From contig NZ_JAGSOV010000045.1 in the NCBI RefSeq assembly GCF_023898865.1, forward strand, positions 1-64,000: a stretch of DNA of 64,000 bases. Direction: 5' to 3'. The first letter of the stretch is position 1. Every line of letters starts with the position of its first letter. The translations under genes were made by a program, and so were the position numbers. The stretch comes from Pseudonocardia humida. Lineage in GTDB: Bacteria; Actinomycetota; Actinomycetes; Mycobacteriales; Pseudonocardiaceae. The notes under the pieces were generated by a model, which did not search any database, was not told the DNA's origin, and was given only the letters and a program-made list of their open reading frames with translations. Positions 40,137 through 48,421 of this stretch are shown piece by piece.

Positions 40137-41471
40137 TCAGGCGGCGGGGCCCTCCAGCATCTCGGTGACGAGCGCGGCGATCGGGCTGCGCTCGCTGCGG
40201 GTCAGCGTGACGTGGGCGAACAGCGGGTGGCCCTTGAGCTTCTCGATCACCGCCGCGACGCCGTCGTGCCGGCCGACGCGCAGGTTGTCGCGCTGGGCCA
40301 CGTCGTGGGTGAGCACCACCCGCGACGCCGTGCCCAGCCGCGAGAGCACGGTGAGCAGCACGTTGCGCTCCAGCGACTGCGCCTCGTCGACGATGACGAA
40401 CGAGTCGTGCAGCGAGCGGCCCCGGATGTGGGTGAGCGGCAGTACCTCCAGCAGACCCCTGGCCAGCACCTCGTCCATCACGTCCTGGCTGACCACGGCG
40501 CCGAGGGTGTCGAAGACGGCCTGCGCCCAGGGCCCCATCTTCTCCGACTCGCTGCCGGGCAGGTAGCCCAGCTCCTGCCCGCCCACGGCGTACAGCGGCC
40601 GGAAGACCACGACCTTGCGGTGCTGCTGGCGCTCCAGCACGGCCTCCAGCCCCGCGCACAGCGCCAGCGCCGACTTGCCGGTGCCGGCCCGGCCGCCCAG
40701 GGAGACGATTCCGACGTCCGGGTCGAGCAGCAGGTCGAGCGCCACCCGCTGCTCGGCCGAGCGACCGTGCAGCCCGAAGGCCTCGCGGTCGCCGCGGACC
40801 AGCTTGACCCGCTTGTCCGCGGTCACCCGGCCCAGCGCGGACGCCGGTCCGGTGAGCCGCAGACCGGTGTTGCACGGCAGCTCGCGGGCGAGGTCGTGGT
40901 CGATGACACCCTCCCGGAAGAGGGCGTCGACGTCGGTCTGGGTGACCTCCAGGTCGGTCATCCCGGTCCAGCCGGAGGGCACCACGTCGAGCGCGGTGTA
41001 CTCGTCGGCCTTCAGACCGACCGCGGCCGCCTTGACCCGCAGCGGGATGTCCTTGGTGACCAGCACGACCTCACCGCGGCCCTCCAGGCGCCGCTCGGCG
41101 GCCAGGTTGAGCGCGCAGGCGAGGATGCGGCTGTCGTTGGCCTCGGTGCGGAAACCGGCGGGGAGCACCTCCGGGTCGGTGTGGTTGAGCTCGACGTGCA
41201 ACGTCCCGCCCGCGGTGCCGATCGGCACCGGGGCGTCGAGCCGGCCGTGTTCGACGCGGAGCTCGTCGAGCATGCGCAGCGCCGTGCGAGCGAACCACCC
41301 CAGTTCGGGGTGGTGCCGCTTGCCCTCGAGCTCGGAGATGACCACCAGCGGCAGGACGACCTCGTGCTCCTCGAACCGGGTCAACGACCAGGGGTCCGAC
41401 AGGAGTACGGAGGTGTCGAGCACGTAGCAGCGGGCGGCGTCCGATTCGGGGGCGTAACGACCTTCGGTCAC
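40137..41471 (-). CDS. phoH2: PhoH2: PIN RNase fused to PhoH ATPase
   Basis: 444 aa from GTG 41471, with GGGAG upstream. N-terminal PIN domain (~1-140; CYVLDTSVLLSDPWSL, VVISELEGKRHH, EANDSRILACA), then PhoH helicase-like ATPase with Walker A GRAGTGKSALALC, Walker B FVIVDEAQSLERN and LTHDVAQRDNLRVG. Known mycobacterial PhoH2 (Rv1095) couples RNA unwinding with PIN RNase activity and pairs with a small antitoxin, PhoAT. No PhoAT-like frame was identified here in the ~180-nt leader. Confidence 0.92.
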   Translation of the reverse strand: MTEGRYAPESDAARCYVLDTSVLLSDPWSLTRFEEHEVVLPLVVISELEGKRHHPELGWFARTALRMLDELRVEHGRLDAPVPIGTAGGTLHVELNHTDPEVLPAGFRTEANDSRILACALNLAAERRLEGRGEVVLVTKDIPLRVKAAAVGLKADEYTALDVVPSGWTGMTDLEVTQTDVDALFREGVIDHDLARELPCNTGLRLTGPASALGRVTADKRVKLVRGDREAFGLHGRSAEQRVALDLLLDPDVGIVSLGGRAGTGKSALALCAGLEAVLERQQHRKVVVFRPLYAVGGQELGYLPGSESEKMGPWAQAVFDTLGAVVSQDVMDEVLARGLLEVLPLTHIRGRSLHDSFVIVDEAQSLERNVLLTVLSRLGTASRVVLTHDVAQRDNLRVGRHDGVAAVIEKLKGHPLFAHVTLTRSERSPIAALVTEMLEGPAA

Positions 41472-41836
41472 GGGTGCTCCCTCGTGGGCGCGGCACCGCG
41501 CCCACACTCTGGTGGGCCGGCCGGCCCTGGTTGGGACCTCCGCGCAACCGCCGCGGGGGCCCGCGAGGGCCGGGTGCCGGCCCCCTCGGGTGCTTTCACC
41601 ACGACCAGGGCCTCCCCGGGTGGTCCGCATCGGATACGGACCAACCGCCGATCACGCTACCGGCGGTCACCCCGGTGCGGTCAACAGCGACGCGCGGTCG
41701 CGGGGGGTCGACGCGCCGAGAATTAACACGAATGCCGACCGTTCGGCGCCTGGAGTTGACCTTCCGTCGCCCAGGTCGGCGCGTCGGGTCCGCGGTCACG
41801 GCCGCCCTCCGCAGCGGCAGGACGACAGGGTCGGGC
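41472..41836 (-). promoter_or_regulatory. phoH2 leader and promoter region
   Basis: 365 bases without a convincing gene. On the minus strand TTGACC (41684-41679) and TAGCGT (41659-41654), 19 nt apart, make a plausible sigma-A-type promoter, leaving a ~180-nt leader with several GC-rich potential hairpins (41480-41630). No riboswitch class could be matched. Confidence 0.4.
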
Positions 41837-43054
41837 TCAGCCCGCGCGGGCGACCGGAGCGGGGTCGACGGCCAGCAGCGCCGGCGTCGTGGGCCGCCCG
41901 ACCAGCGCGGCGTGCCGGGCCCCGGCGACCGACGGCTCGGTGCCCACGTGCCGCTGGACCAACCGGAACCCCTCGACGTACGCGGTGGTGTAGGCCCGCC
42001 AGATCGGGTGGGTCAGGAAGGACAGCATCCGGTCGGCGCGCCGCTCGTCGACGAGCAGCCAGCGACGCAGGTGCCGGCGGGCGGCGTCCTCGCCGGCGCG
42101 CCGGTCGTGCAGCAGCAGCGCGGCGTCCTGCCGGACCGGCAGCAGCCCCTCCATCACCCGGTCGATCCGCTCGGCCAGCTCACCGTCCGTGCGCACGCCG
42201 ACCCCGCCCAGCACCTCGCCCGCCCAGGCACCCCAGCCGGGACCGACGGCGGCCGACAGCCCGGAGTCGGCCAACCCCTCGGCGACGGTGCTGCACGGCG
42301 ACAGGACCAGGGTGACGGCGTGCTCGCCCTCCCCGTGGGCCAGCGGCCCGTCCTGGGTGCGGCACAGCTCGGTGTGGTGGCCCGGGTAGGCCTCGTGCGC
42401 GACGAGTTGGGCCAGCTGACCTGCGCGCACCCGGGCGGACCCGTTGAGCCGGACGGTCGAGTGGTGCCGGCCCCGGTGCTGGTGCAGCGCGGCCCACGGG
42501 GCCTCCGGCACGACCTCGAAGACGACCGACTCGTCGACCGGCAGCGCGTACGCGGGGCCGACCCGCTCCCGCAGTGCACCGGACAGCGCCCGGACCGCGG
42601 GCAGGAGCCGGTCGGGGGCGAGCTCGTCGGCGCGGCGGTACGCGGCCAGCCGCTCGGCCAGCCGGCCGGGCCCGGGCAGCAGGGCGTCCAGCTCGCGGTG
42701 GGCGGCGCGGTAGCCGTCCTCGTCGCCGGGCTCGACCGCCACGCCCAGGCACAGCTCGATCTCCCGGCGGTACGGCACGACGCCGCCGGCCAGCCGCAGC
42801 GCCGTGCACCCGGCCGCGGCCAGCTGCGCGAGCAGCACGTCGCGGCGGTGCGCGGGCAGGCCCGCCGAGCCGACGTCGACGGCCAGGGCGCGGGCGCGCG
42901 CGGCCAGGTCGGCGGGAGCGACGACGGGCTCGTCGTCGACGGCGCGGCGCACGTCGGGCTCGCCCAGGTGCGCACCCACCAGACCGGGGGCGAGGCGGTC
43001 GAGGTGCAGCGCGAGGCGGACGAACTCGCGCGCCTCCCGGGCGCCGTCGGACAT
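41837..43054 (-). CDS. DUF885 family zinc-peptidase-like protein
   Basis: 405 aa. The motif QLVAHEAYPGHHTELC is the DUF885 HExxx-H-type metal site, with downstream CSTVAEGLADSG carrying another conserved Glu. DUF885 proteins are ~500-600 residues and often lipoproteins; this one is shorter, has no signal peptide and appears cytoplasmic. Presumed metallopeptidase or carboxypeptidase; substrate unknown. Transcribed toward phoH2 but 365 bp away. Confidence 0.85.
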   Translation of the reverse strand: MSDGAREAREFVRLALHLDRLAPGLVGAHLGEPDVRRAVDDEPVVAPADLAARARALAVDVGSAGLPAHRRDVLLAQLAAAGCTALRLAGGVVPYRREIELCLGVAVEPGDEDGYRAAHRELDALLPGPGRLAERLAAYRRADELAPDRLLPAVRALSGALRERVGPAYALPVDESVVFEVVPEAPWAALHQHRGRHHSTVRLNGSARVRAGQLAQLVAHEAYPGHHTELCRTQDGPLAHGEGEHAVTLVLSPCSTVAEGLADSGLSAAVGPGWGAWAGEVLGGVGVRTDGELAERIDRVMEGLLPVRQDAALLLHDRRAGEDAARRHLRRWLLVDERRADRMLSFLTHPIWRAYTTAYVEGFRLVQRHVGTEPSVAGARHAALVGRPTTPALLAVDPAPVARAG

Positions 43055-43371
43055 CGCAGCAACCTACCTCCGACGAGCGGCGATCACCGCGCGTGTCAGC
43101 GCCGGAGGATACTGCGCCGATCAGGCGCGGTGGGGTCACCGAGCGTCGACGGCACTGGTGCGCAGCGGACCTTTCCCGGTCTGCGGAAACGACCTGATCG
43201 GCGGCGTCACCGCACTCACAGTAATTCCATCACCCGATGGTGTTACCGGGTTTGTGGGTTGGCGATCGGAATCGCTAGCTTTTTGCTCATCGGCGGGCGC
43301 TCCCCAATCGAACGCCGACCCGCTCAACGGAACGACCCGCAGGTCGCACCGCTGCTCACACAGGAGAAAAA
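43055..43371. other. Divergent promoter region between the DUF885 and secreted-protein genes
   Basis: 317 bases, no gene. Noticeably more A+T around 43215-43290, with small dyads CACC-CGAT-GGTG and CCCGATGGTGTTACCGGG near 43230-43250. Ends with CAGGAGAAAAA just before ATG 43372, a strong ribosome site. A promoter is expected here, but no -35/-10 pair was certain. Confidence 0.45.
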
Positions 43372-43794
43372 ATGCTGAAGAAGGCTGGAATCGTTGTCGC
43401 CGTGGCCGCCGCGGGCCTGCTCTCGGTGTCGCCGCTGGCTTTCGCGACGGACGGCGGCGGGGACCACCACCACGGCGACCGCCACCACCACCGGCACCAC
43501 TCCGCCCCGCAGAACATCGACTACACCAACGTCGAGCGCGACAACCTGACCAACGACTGCTCGTTCGCGCAGGACGGCCCCGACGTGGCCACGACCGCCA
43601 CCGGCGGCAGCAGCCTGCTCGGCCTCGGCGGCCTGGTGGCCAACGTGGTGGCCCCGATCAGCGCCCCGATCCAGGCGCTGAACTGCACCAACATCGGTGT
43701 CTCCGACGTGATCGACATCAACTCGAACAACACCACCGAGAGCCGCACCAGCACCGAGATCGAGGACTCCGGCAACACCAGCATCGACGACTGA
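43372..43794 (+). CDS. Small secreted His-rich protein (unknown function)
   Basis: 140 aa. Signal peptide LKKAGIVVAVAAAGLLSVSPLAFA, cleaved after AFA, then a His/Asp cluster (GGGDHHHGDRHHHRHHS, ~27-43), a mature domain with two Cys (NDCSFAQDG and ALNCTNIGV) and a Ser/Thr/Asn-rich end (NSNNTTESRTSTEIEDSGNT). MLKK start and size recall Streptomyces rodlin-type surface proteins, but rodlin or chaplin repeats are not visible. His cluster suggests metal binding. Followed by a strong hairpin, so a single-gene, probably highly expressed transcript. Confidence 0.8.
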   Translation: MLKKAGIVVAVAAAGLLSVSPLAFATDGGGDHHHGDRHHHRHHSAPQNIDYTNVERDNLTNDCSFAQDGPDVATTATGGSSLLGLGGLVANVVAPISAPIQALNCTNIGVSDVIDINSNNTTESRTSTEIEDSGNTSIDD

Positions 43795-43815
43795 CGACGG
43801 GCGACATCGGGCGGA

Positions 43816-43842
43816 GGGCGCGGACCGGACCGGTCCGCGCCC
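43816..43842 (+). terminator. Strong hairpin after the His-rich secreted protein
   Basis: GGGCGCGGACC-N5-GGTCCGCGCCC, 22 nt after the stop codon. Typical actinobacterial terminator without a T-run. Confidence 0.75.
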
Positions 43843-43934
43843 GCCGCCCTTGCCGGCCCCATGCGGTGCCCGGCGCGGGGGCGGCCCCGGCCGCCCCGCG
43901 CGCGGGGGGGCCCGGGGGCCCCGCGCGCACCGTG

Positions 43935-43974
43935 TGGCCACCGCGCACACGTTGGGAGGTGTGCGCCGTGGCCA
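43935..43974. repeat. CCACCGCGCACAC hairpin
   Basis: TGGCCACCGCGCACAC-N8-GTGTGCGCCGTGGCCA, 16-bp stem with one mismatch, between the secreted protein and the convergent LacI gene. The 13-mer CCACCGCGCACAC recurs at 58425-58437. Confidence 0.65.
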
Positions 43975-44018
43975 GTGGACGCGCGCGGTGGCCAGTCGAT
44001 GTGCGCGGTGGGGCGGGT

Positions 44019-45050
44019 TCAGCGGCGGGGGACGGTGGAGCCGCGGATGACCAGGCGGCCGGGGAGGTACTGGGTGCCGCTGCCGATGTCGACGCCGTCG
44101 AGGGCGGCGAAGACGCGTTGGGCGGCGAGGCGGCCCAGCTGCTGGAGGTTGGCGTCGATGCTGGTCAGCTCGGGGCGGGCGTTGAGGGTGAGGACCTCCC
44201 AGTTGTCGAAGCCGATCACGGCGACGTCCTCGGGGACCGCGCGGCCCAGGTCGCGGGCGGTGTCCAGGACGCCGCGGGCGATCTGGTCGGAGCCGCAGAG
44301 CACGGCGTCGATGTCGGGGTGGCGGTGCAGCAGGACGGCGGCGGCGTCGCGGCCCCAGCGCTCGGACCACTCGGCGAACATGACCTCGCCGACCAGGTCG
44401 AGCCCGGCCGCGGCCAAGCCCTCCCGGACGCCGACGGCGCGGTCCAGGGCGGCGGCGTAGGTGGGGTCGCCGGAGATGTGGGCGATGCGGGTGCGGCCCC
44501 CGGCGACCAGGTGCTCGACGGCGGTGCGGCCGGCGCCGACGTTGTCGGGGGTGAGGGAGAGGTCGGCGGGGTCGTCGGAGGGGGCGTAGACGTAGACGAC
44601 CGGGACCGGGATCTCCTGGCCCAGTGACGGGCGGGGGTTGGTCTTCTCCCCCACCACGATCAGGCCGTCGACGCGGCGGCTGAGCAGGGCGCGCAGGTGG
44701 TGCTGCTCGCGGATGGCGTCGCCGCGGGCGTCGCAGAGGAACACGTTGATCTGCCCGGCGCCGAACGAGTCCTCGGCGCCCATCAGGATCGGGATGACGA
44801 AGCGGCCGTCCAGGTCGCTGGTGAGCAGGCCGACCGTGCCGGTGCGGCCGGCGAGCAGGCCGCGGGCCAGCGGGTTGGGGCTGAAGGCGAGCCGGTCGGC
44901 GGCGTCGACGACCCGTTGGCGGGTGGCGGGGGCGACCCGGGCGCGCCCGTTGAGCGCCTTGGAGGCGGTGGCCACCGACACCCCGGCCAGGCGGGCCACC
45001 TCGGTGAGCGTCACCGGTCGGCCCGCGCGCGCCGGTTCCGAACCTGTCAT
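44019..45050 (-). CDS. LacI-family regulator of the arabinoside operon
   Basis: 343 aa. HTH VTLTEVARLAGVSVATASKALNGRARVAPATRQRV, hinge helix ANRLAFSPNPLARGL-like, then the periplasmic-binding-protein fold (VGLLTSDLDGRFVIPILMGAE, DGLIVVGEK, GFDNWEVLTLNARPELTSID). GAGGAGG 5 nt before ATG 45050 sets the start. Divergent from an ABC sugar importer-GH127 operon with two palindromes between, so a local repressor released by a pentose or its glycoside (inference). Confidence 0.93.
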   Translation of the reverse strand: MTGSEPARAGRPVTLTEVARLAGVSVATASKALNGRARVAPATRQRVVDAADRLAFSPNPLARGLLAGRTGTVGLLTSDLDGRFVIPILMGAEDSFGAGQINVFLCDARGDAIREQHHLRALLSRRVDGLIVVGEKTNPRPSLGQEIPVPVVYVYAPSDDPADLSLTPDNVGAGRTAVEHLVAGGRTRIAHISGDPTYAAALDRAVGVREGLAAAGLDLVGEVMFAEWSERWGRDAAAVLLHRHPDIDAVLCGSDQIARGVLDTARDLGRAVPEDVAVIGFDNWEVLTLNARPELTSIDANLQQLGRLAAQRVFAALDGVDIGSGTQYLPGRLVIRGSTVPRR

Positions 45051-45120
45051 CCGACCTCCTCGCCACCGCACCCTAACAACGGCCGGCCCTTGACCCGCAT
45101 CCCCGACGGGGCTACTTTGC

Positions 45121-45134
45121 CGAAAACCTTTTCG
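45121..45134. promoter_or_regulatory. LacI-type operator 1
   Basis: CGAAAA-CC-TTTTCG palindrome in the LacI/ABC intergenic region; like the CGAAAACGTTTTCG sites used by LacI-family regulators. Confidence 0.55.
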
Positions 45135-45161
45135 CGTTCGAGGGCACCACTGTGATCGCGA

Positions 45162-45175
45162 TGTGAGCGCTCACA
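45162..45175. promoter_or_regulatory. LacI-type operator 2
   Basis: Perfect palindrome TGTGAGCGCTCACA, 41 bp from operator 1 start to start. Closely resembles classical LacI-family operator half-sites. Confidence 0.75.
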
Positions 45176-45327
45176 ATACCTGCTTGACCAGCACGGCAGT
45201 CGGTCGACGGGCCACCGGGCCACGCTCGGCCGCGAAACCGTGCGACACGCTCGACGACACGGTTTTCTTCGATGGTTCCCGGGCCGCCACCCGGCGGCAC
45301 GCTCAACGACGAGCTCGAGGAGACAGC

Positions 45328-46638
45328 ATGAGAGGCGTTCGAGGGCGCTCGGTACGCACCCGCGCCGCGGTCGGCGTCGTCGCCGCGCTGCTGCTGGCGG
45401 TCAGCGCGTGCGGTGGCGGCGGGGGCGCGGCTCCCGGCGGGGGCGAGGTGGCGGAGGTCGGGCCCGACGGCGTCGACGACGGCGCGACGCTCACCCTGTG
45501 GGCCCGCGACTCCCTGGAGACCCAGACCAACCTGCTGGTCGACGCCTACAACGCGACGCACCAGAACAAGATCGAGGTCACGATCGTCCCCAACGACGAC
45601 TACGTGACCAAGGTCGGCGCCGCGGCCGGGGCGGGCGGCCTGCCCGACCTGTTCGCCGCCGACATCGTCTACGTGCCCAACTGGGCCGAGCAGGGCCTCT
45701 TCCAGGACCTCACGGCCAACATCGACCGGCTGCCGTTCAAGGACACCCTGAACGAGGGCCACATGAGCGCGGGCACGCTGGAGGGCAGCTCCTACGTGCT
45801 GCCGTTCGTGCTCGACCTGTCGATGCTGTTCTGGAACAAGGACCTGTTCCGCGAGGCCGGGCTCGACCCGGAGAAGGCCCCGGCCACGCTGGAGGAGTTC
45901 GCCGCGGCGGCCAAGGCGGTCCAGGCGCTGGGCAAGCCCGACACCTACGGCACGGCCACCGGCCTCAACTGCGGCGGCTGCCTGGTCTTCACCTGGTTCC
46001 CGTCGGTGTGGGCCGCGGGCGAGCAGGTGATGAACCCCGAGGGCACCGAGTCGCTGCTGGCCTCGAGCACCGCCACCCGGGTCTACGACACCTGGCGCGA
46101 CCTGTGGGCCTCCGGCGCGGTGCTGCCGTCCTCGCAGGACGAGGCCGGTCCGACGTGGACGGCCGGGTTCACCTCCGGCCAGGTCGGCCTGATGCCCTAC
46201 CCGGCCACGCTGCTGGCCTCGGCGCAGGAGACCGTCGACGTCGGCGTGGCCGGCATCCCGGGCCCGGGCGGCGGCGCGTCGACGTTCGTCGGCGGCGACG
46301 GGATCGGCGTCTCCAAGGACTCCACCAAGGCCGCCCAGGCGTGGAACTTCCTGGCCTGGCTGATGACCGAGGACGCCCAGGTCGAGGTGCTGGCCAAGAA
46401 CAACGACGTGGTCTCGCGCTCCGACCTGGCGGCCAACGCCTACGCCTCGGCCGACCCGCGGCTGGTCACCATCAACGAGGTCGCCGCCGAGGGCGTCACC
46501 CCCGTGGCGCGCAACTTCCAGCAGGCGTTCAACGCCCCGACCGGGCCGTGGCTCACCCTGGTCCGCGAGGCGGTGCTCGGTCCGGGGACCGCGGTGGAGC
46601 AGAACAACGCCGAGATCACGGCGGTGCTCGGGCAGTGA
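45328..46638 (+). CDS. ABC sugar importer, solute-binding lipoprotein
   Basis: 436 aa. Signal peptide with lipobox LAVSACGG, then family-1 extracellular solute-binding protein (TLTLWARDSLETQTNLLVDAYN, ADIVYVPNWAEQGLFQDLT, VLPFVLDLSMLFWNKDLFREAGLDPEKAPATLEEF, VGGDGIGVSKDSTKAAQAWNFLAWL). ATG 45328 has GAGGAG upstream. First gene of an import operon: its stop overlaps the permease start by 4 bp. Given the downstream arabinofuranosidase, L-arabinosyl oligosaccharides are the likely ligand. Confidence 0.93.
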   Translation: MRGVRGRSVRTRAAVGVVAALLLAVSACGGGGGAAPGGGEVAEVGPDGVDDGATLTLWARDSLETQTNLLVDAYNATHQNKIEVTIVPNDDYVTKVGAAAGAGGLPDLFAADIVYVPNWAEQGLFQDLTANIDRLPFKDTLNEGHMSAGTLEGSSYVLPFVLDLSMLFWNKDLFREAGLDPEKAPATLEEFAAAAKAVQALGKPDTYGTATGLNCGGCLVFTWFPSVWAAGEQVMNPEGTESLLASSTATRVYDTWRDLWASGAVLPSSQDEAGPTWTAGFTSGQVGLMPYPATLLASAQETVDVGVAGIPGPGGGASTFVGGDGIGVSKDSTKAAQAWNFLAWLMTEDAQVEVLAKNNDVVSRSDLAANAYASADPRLVTINEVAAEGVTPVARNFQQAFNAPTGPWLTLVREAVLGPGTAVEQNNAEITAVLGQ

Positions 46639-47567
46639 GCGTCGTCGTCCCCACGCGCCCGCGGGCGACGCGCTCCGCGCCGCCCGCGGTACCGCGACGC
46701 AACGGGCGCCGGGCCGCCCTGAGCGGGTGGCTCTACGCCACGCCGACCGCGGTGTTCGTCGTGGCGCTGTTCGTCGTCCCGCTCGGGCTGGTGCTGGTGA
46801 TGTCGGCGGCGCGCTGGCCGCTGCTGAGCGGGTTCCGGGGCTGGAACTTCCCCGACAACTACGCCAAGGCCGTCGGCAACCGGTTCTTCGTCGACTCGAT
46901 CGTCTTCACCCTGAAGTACACGGTGCTGGCCACTGTGCTGCTGATCGGGCTGGGGCTCGGGCTGGCCCTGCTGGTGCAGGAGTCCACCCGGTGGAAGGGC
47001 CTGCTGCGCACCGCCATCCTGGTGCCCAGCGCGCTCGGGCTGGCCTCGGCGTCGCTGCTGTTCTACGTGCTGTACTCGCCGCTGGCCGGGCCGCTGTCCC
47101 CGCTGATGGCCGACCTGGGCGCGACGTTCCTGGGCACGCCGAACGCGGCGCTGTGGTCGACGCTGTTCCTGATCGTCTGGCGGTACGCGGGCTTCTACAT
47201 GCTGCTGATGCTGGTGGGCCTGCAGGGCATCCCGACCGAGGTCTACGAGGCGGCCCGGATGGACGGGGCCTCGCGCCTGCAGCTGTTCCGCCACATCACG
47301 CTGCCGCTGCTGCGCCCCACGCTCGCGCTGACCACCGTGCTGTGCGTGACCGGCTCGCTGCTGGCGTTCGAGCAGTTCTACATCCTCACCAAGGGCGGCC
47401 CGGACAACAGCACGATCTCGGTCGTCCAGCTCGTCTACACCGTCGCCTTCCAGGGCCAGAACGACCTCGGGGTGGCCGCCGCGCTGTCGGTGCTGGTGCT
47501 CGGCGTGCTGGTGCTGGTCAACGTGCTGCAGCTGCGGGCGTTCCGACGACCGGACGAGGGGCCGTGA
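46635..47567 (+). CDS. ABC sugar importer permease 1 (MalF/UgpA type)
   Basis: 310 aa, six membrane helices and the EAA loop EVYEAARMDGASRLQLFRHITLPLLRPTL that contacts the ATPase. GTG start overlaps the binding-protein stop; GTGA overlap with permease 2. No ATPase gene is in the operon, so a shared MsiK-type ATPase probably energises it. Confidence 0.95.
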   Translation: MSVVVPTRPRATRSAPPAVPRRNGRRAALSGWLYATPTAVFVVALFVVPLGLVLVMSAARWPLLSGFRGWNFPDNYAKAVGNRFFVDSIVFTLKYTVLATVLLIGLGLGLALLVQESTRWKGLLRTAILVPSALGLASASLLFYVLYSPLAGPLSPLMADLGATFLGTPNAALWSTLFLIVWRYAGFYMLLMLVGLQGIPTEVYEAARMDGASRLQLFRHITLPLLRPTLALTTVLCVTGSLLAFEQFYILTKGGPDNSTISVVQLVYTVAFQGQNDLGVAAALSVLVLGVLVLVNVLQLRAFRRPDEGP

Positions 47568-48421
47568 GGGCGCCCGCGCGCGGCGGGGGGCCGGCCACCG
47601 TGCTGGCCGGCATCGCGATCCGCACCCCCTACTGGGTGTTCACCACGGCGCTGGCGCTGGTCTTCCTGTTCCCGCTGCTGTGGACGGCGGTGGCGTCGGT
47701 GTCGCCGAGCCCGGGCACCAACCAGGTGCAGGGCTGGGGCTTCGGCAACTACGAGACGCTGGCCGGCTACCAGGCGGGCATCGGGCGGTACCTGGCCAAC
47801 TCGGCGTTCGTCTCGCTGCTGACCGTGGCGCTGACCGTGACCGTGTCCGTCTTCGGCGGGTACGCGTTCGCCCGGTTCCGGTTCCCCGGCAAGGACCTGC
47901 TGTTCCTGCTCACGCTGGCCATCCTGATGGTCCCCTACGCCACCCTGCTGATCCCGCTCTACGTGCTGCTCAACCGGGTCGGGCTGGCGAACTCGCTGGT
48001 CGGAGTGGCGCTGGTGATCTCGATGTTCCAGCTGCCGTTCTCGGTGTTCATGATGCGGATCTCGTTCGAGTCGGTGCCCCGCGAACTCGACGAGGCGGCG
48101 ATGGTCGACGGCTGCTCGTCGTTCACGACGCTGCGGCGGGTGCTGCTGCCCGCCGTGCGGCCGGGGATGATCACGGTCGGGCTGTTCGCGTTCCTCACCG
48201 CGTGGAACGACTTCATGGCCCCGCTGATCCTGATCAACGACTCGTCCCGGATGACACTGCCGCTGGCCATCGCGAACCTACGCAGCCAGGTGCAGGGGGT
48301 CGTCGACTACGGCGCCACCGAGGCCGGCGTGGTGATCCTCGCGCTGCCCTGCATCGTGCTGTTCCTGCTGCTCCAACGACACTACGTGCGCGGCTTCATG
48401 TCGGGCGCGTTCAAGGGATGA
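47564..48421 (+). CDS. ABC sugar importer permease 2 (MalG/UgpE type)
   Basis: 285 aa, six helices, EAA loop ELDEAAMVDGCSSFTTLRRVLLPAVRPGM. Pairs with permease 1. Ends RGFMSGAFKG, the usual terminus of this subunit. Stop overlaps the glycosidase start by 4 bp. Confidence 0.95.
   Translation: MRAPARGGGPATVLAGIAIRTPYWVFTTALALVFLFPLLWTAVASVSPSPGTNQVQGWGFGNYETLAGYQAGIGRYLANSAFVSLLTVALTVTVSVFGGYAFARFRFPGKDLLFLLTLAILMVPYATLLIPLYVLLNRVGLANSLVGVALVISMFQLPFSVFMMRISFESVPRELDEAAMVDGCSSFTTLRRVLLPAVRPGMITVGLFAFLTAWNDFMAPLILINDSSRMTLPLAIANLRSQVQGVVDYGATEAGVVILALPCIVLFLLLQRHYVRGFMSGAFKG

Noticed and set aside
41475..41650. Possible c-di-AMP (ydaO) or other riboswitch in the phoH2 leader
   Set aside because: Conserved core sequences of the class could not be found; only general GC hairpins are visible.
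41596..41799. 67-codon minus-strand frame upstream of phoH2, considered as a PhoAT-like antitoxin
   Set aside because: Basic, low-complexity sequence with no resemblance to a known antitoxin, and it overlaps the likely promoter.
43372..43794. Chaplin or rodlin surface protein
   Set aside because: No chaplin repeat and no clear rodlin core; only size, signal peptide and MLKK start agree.
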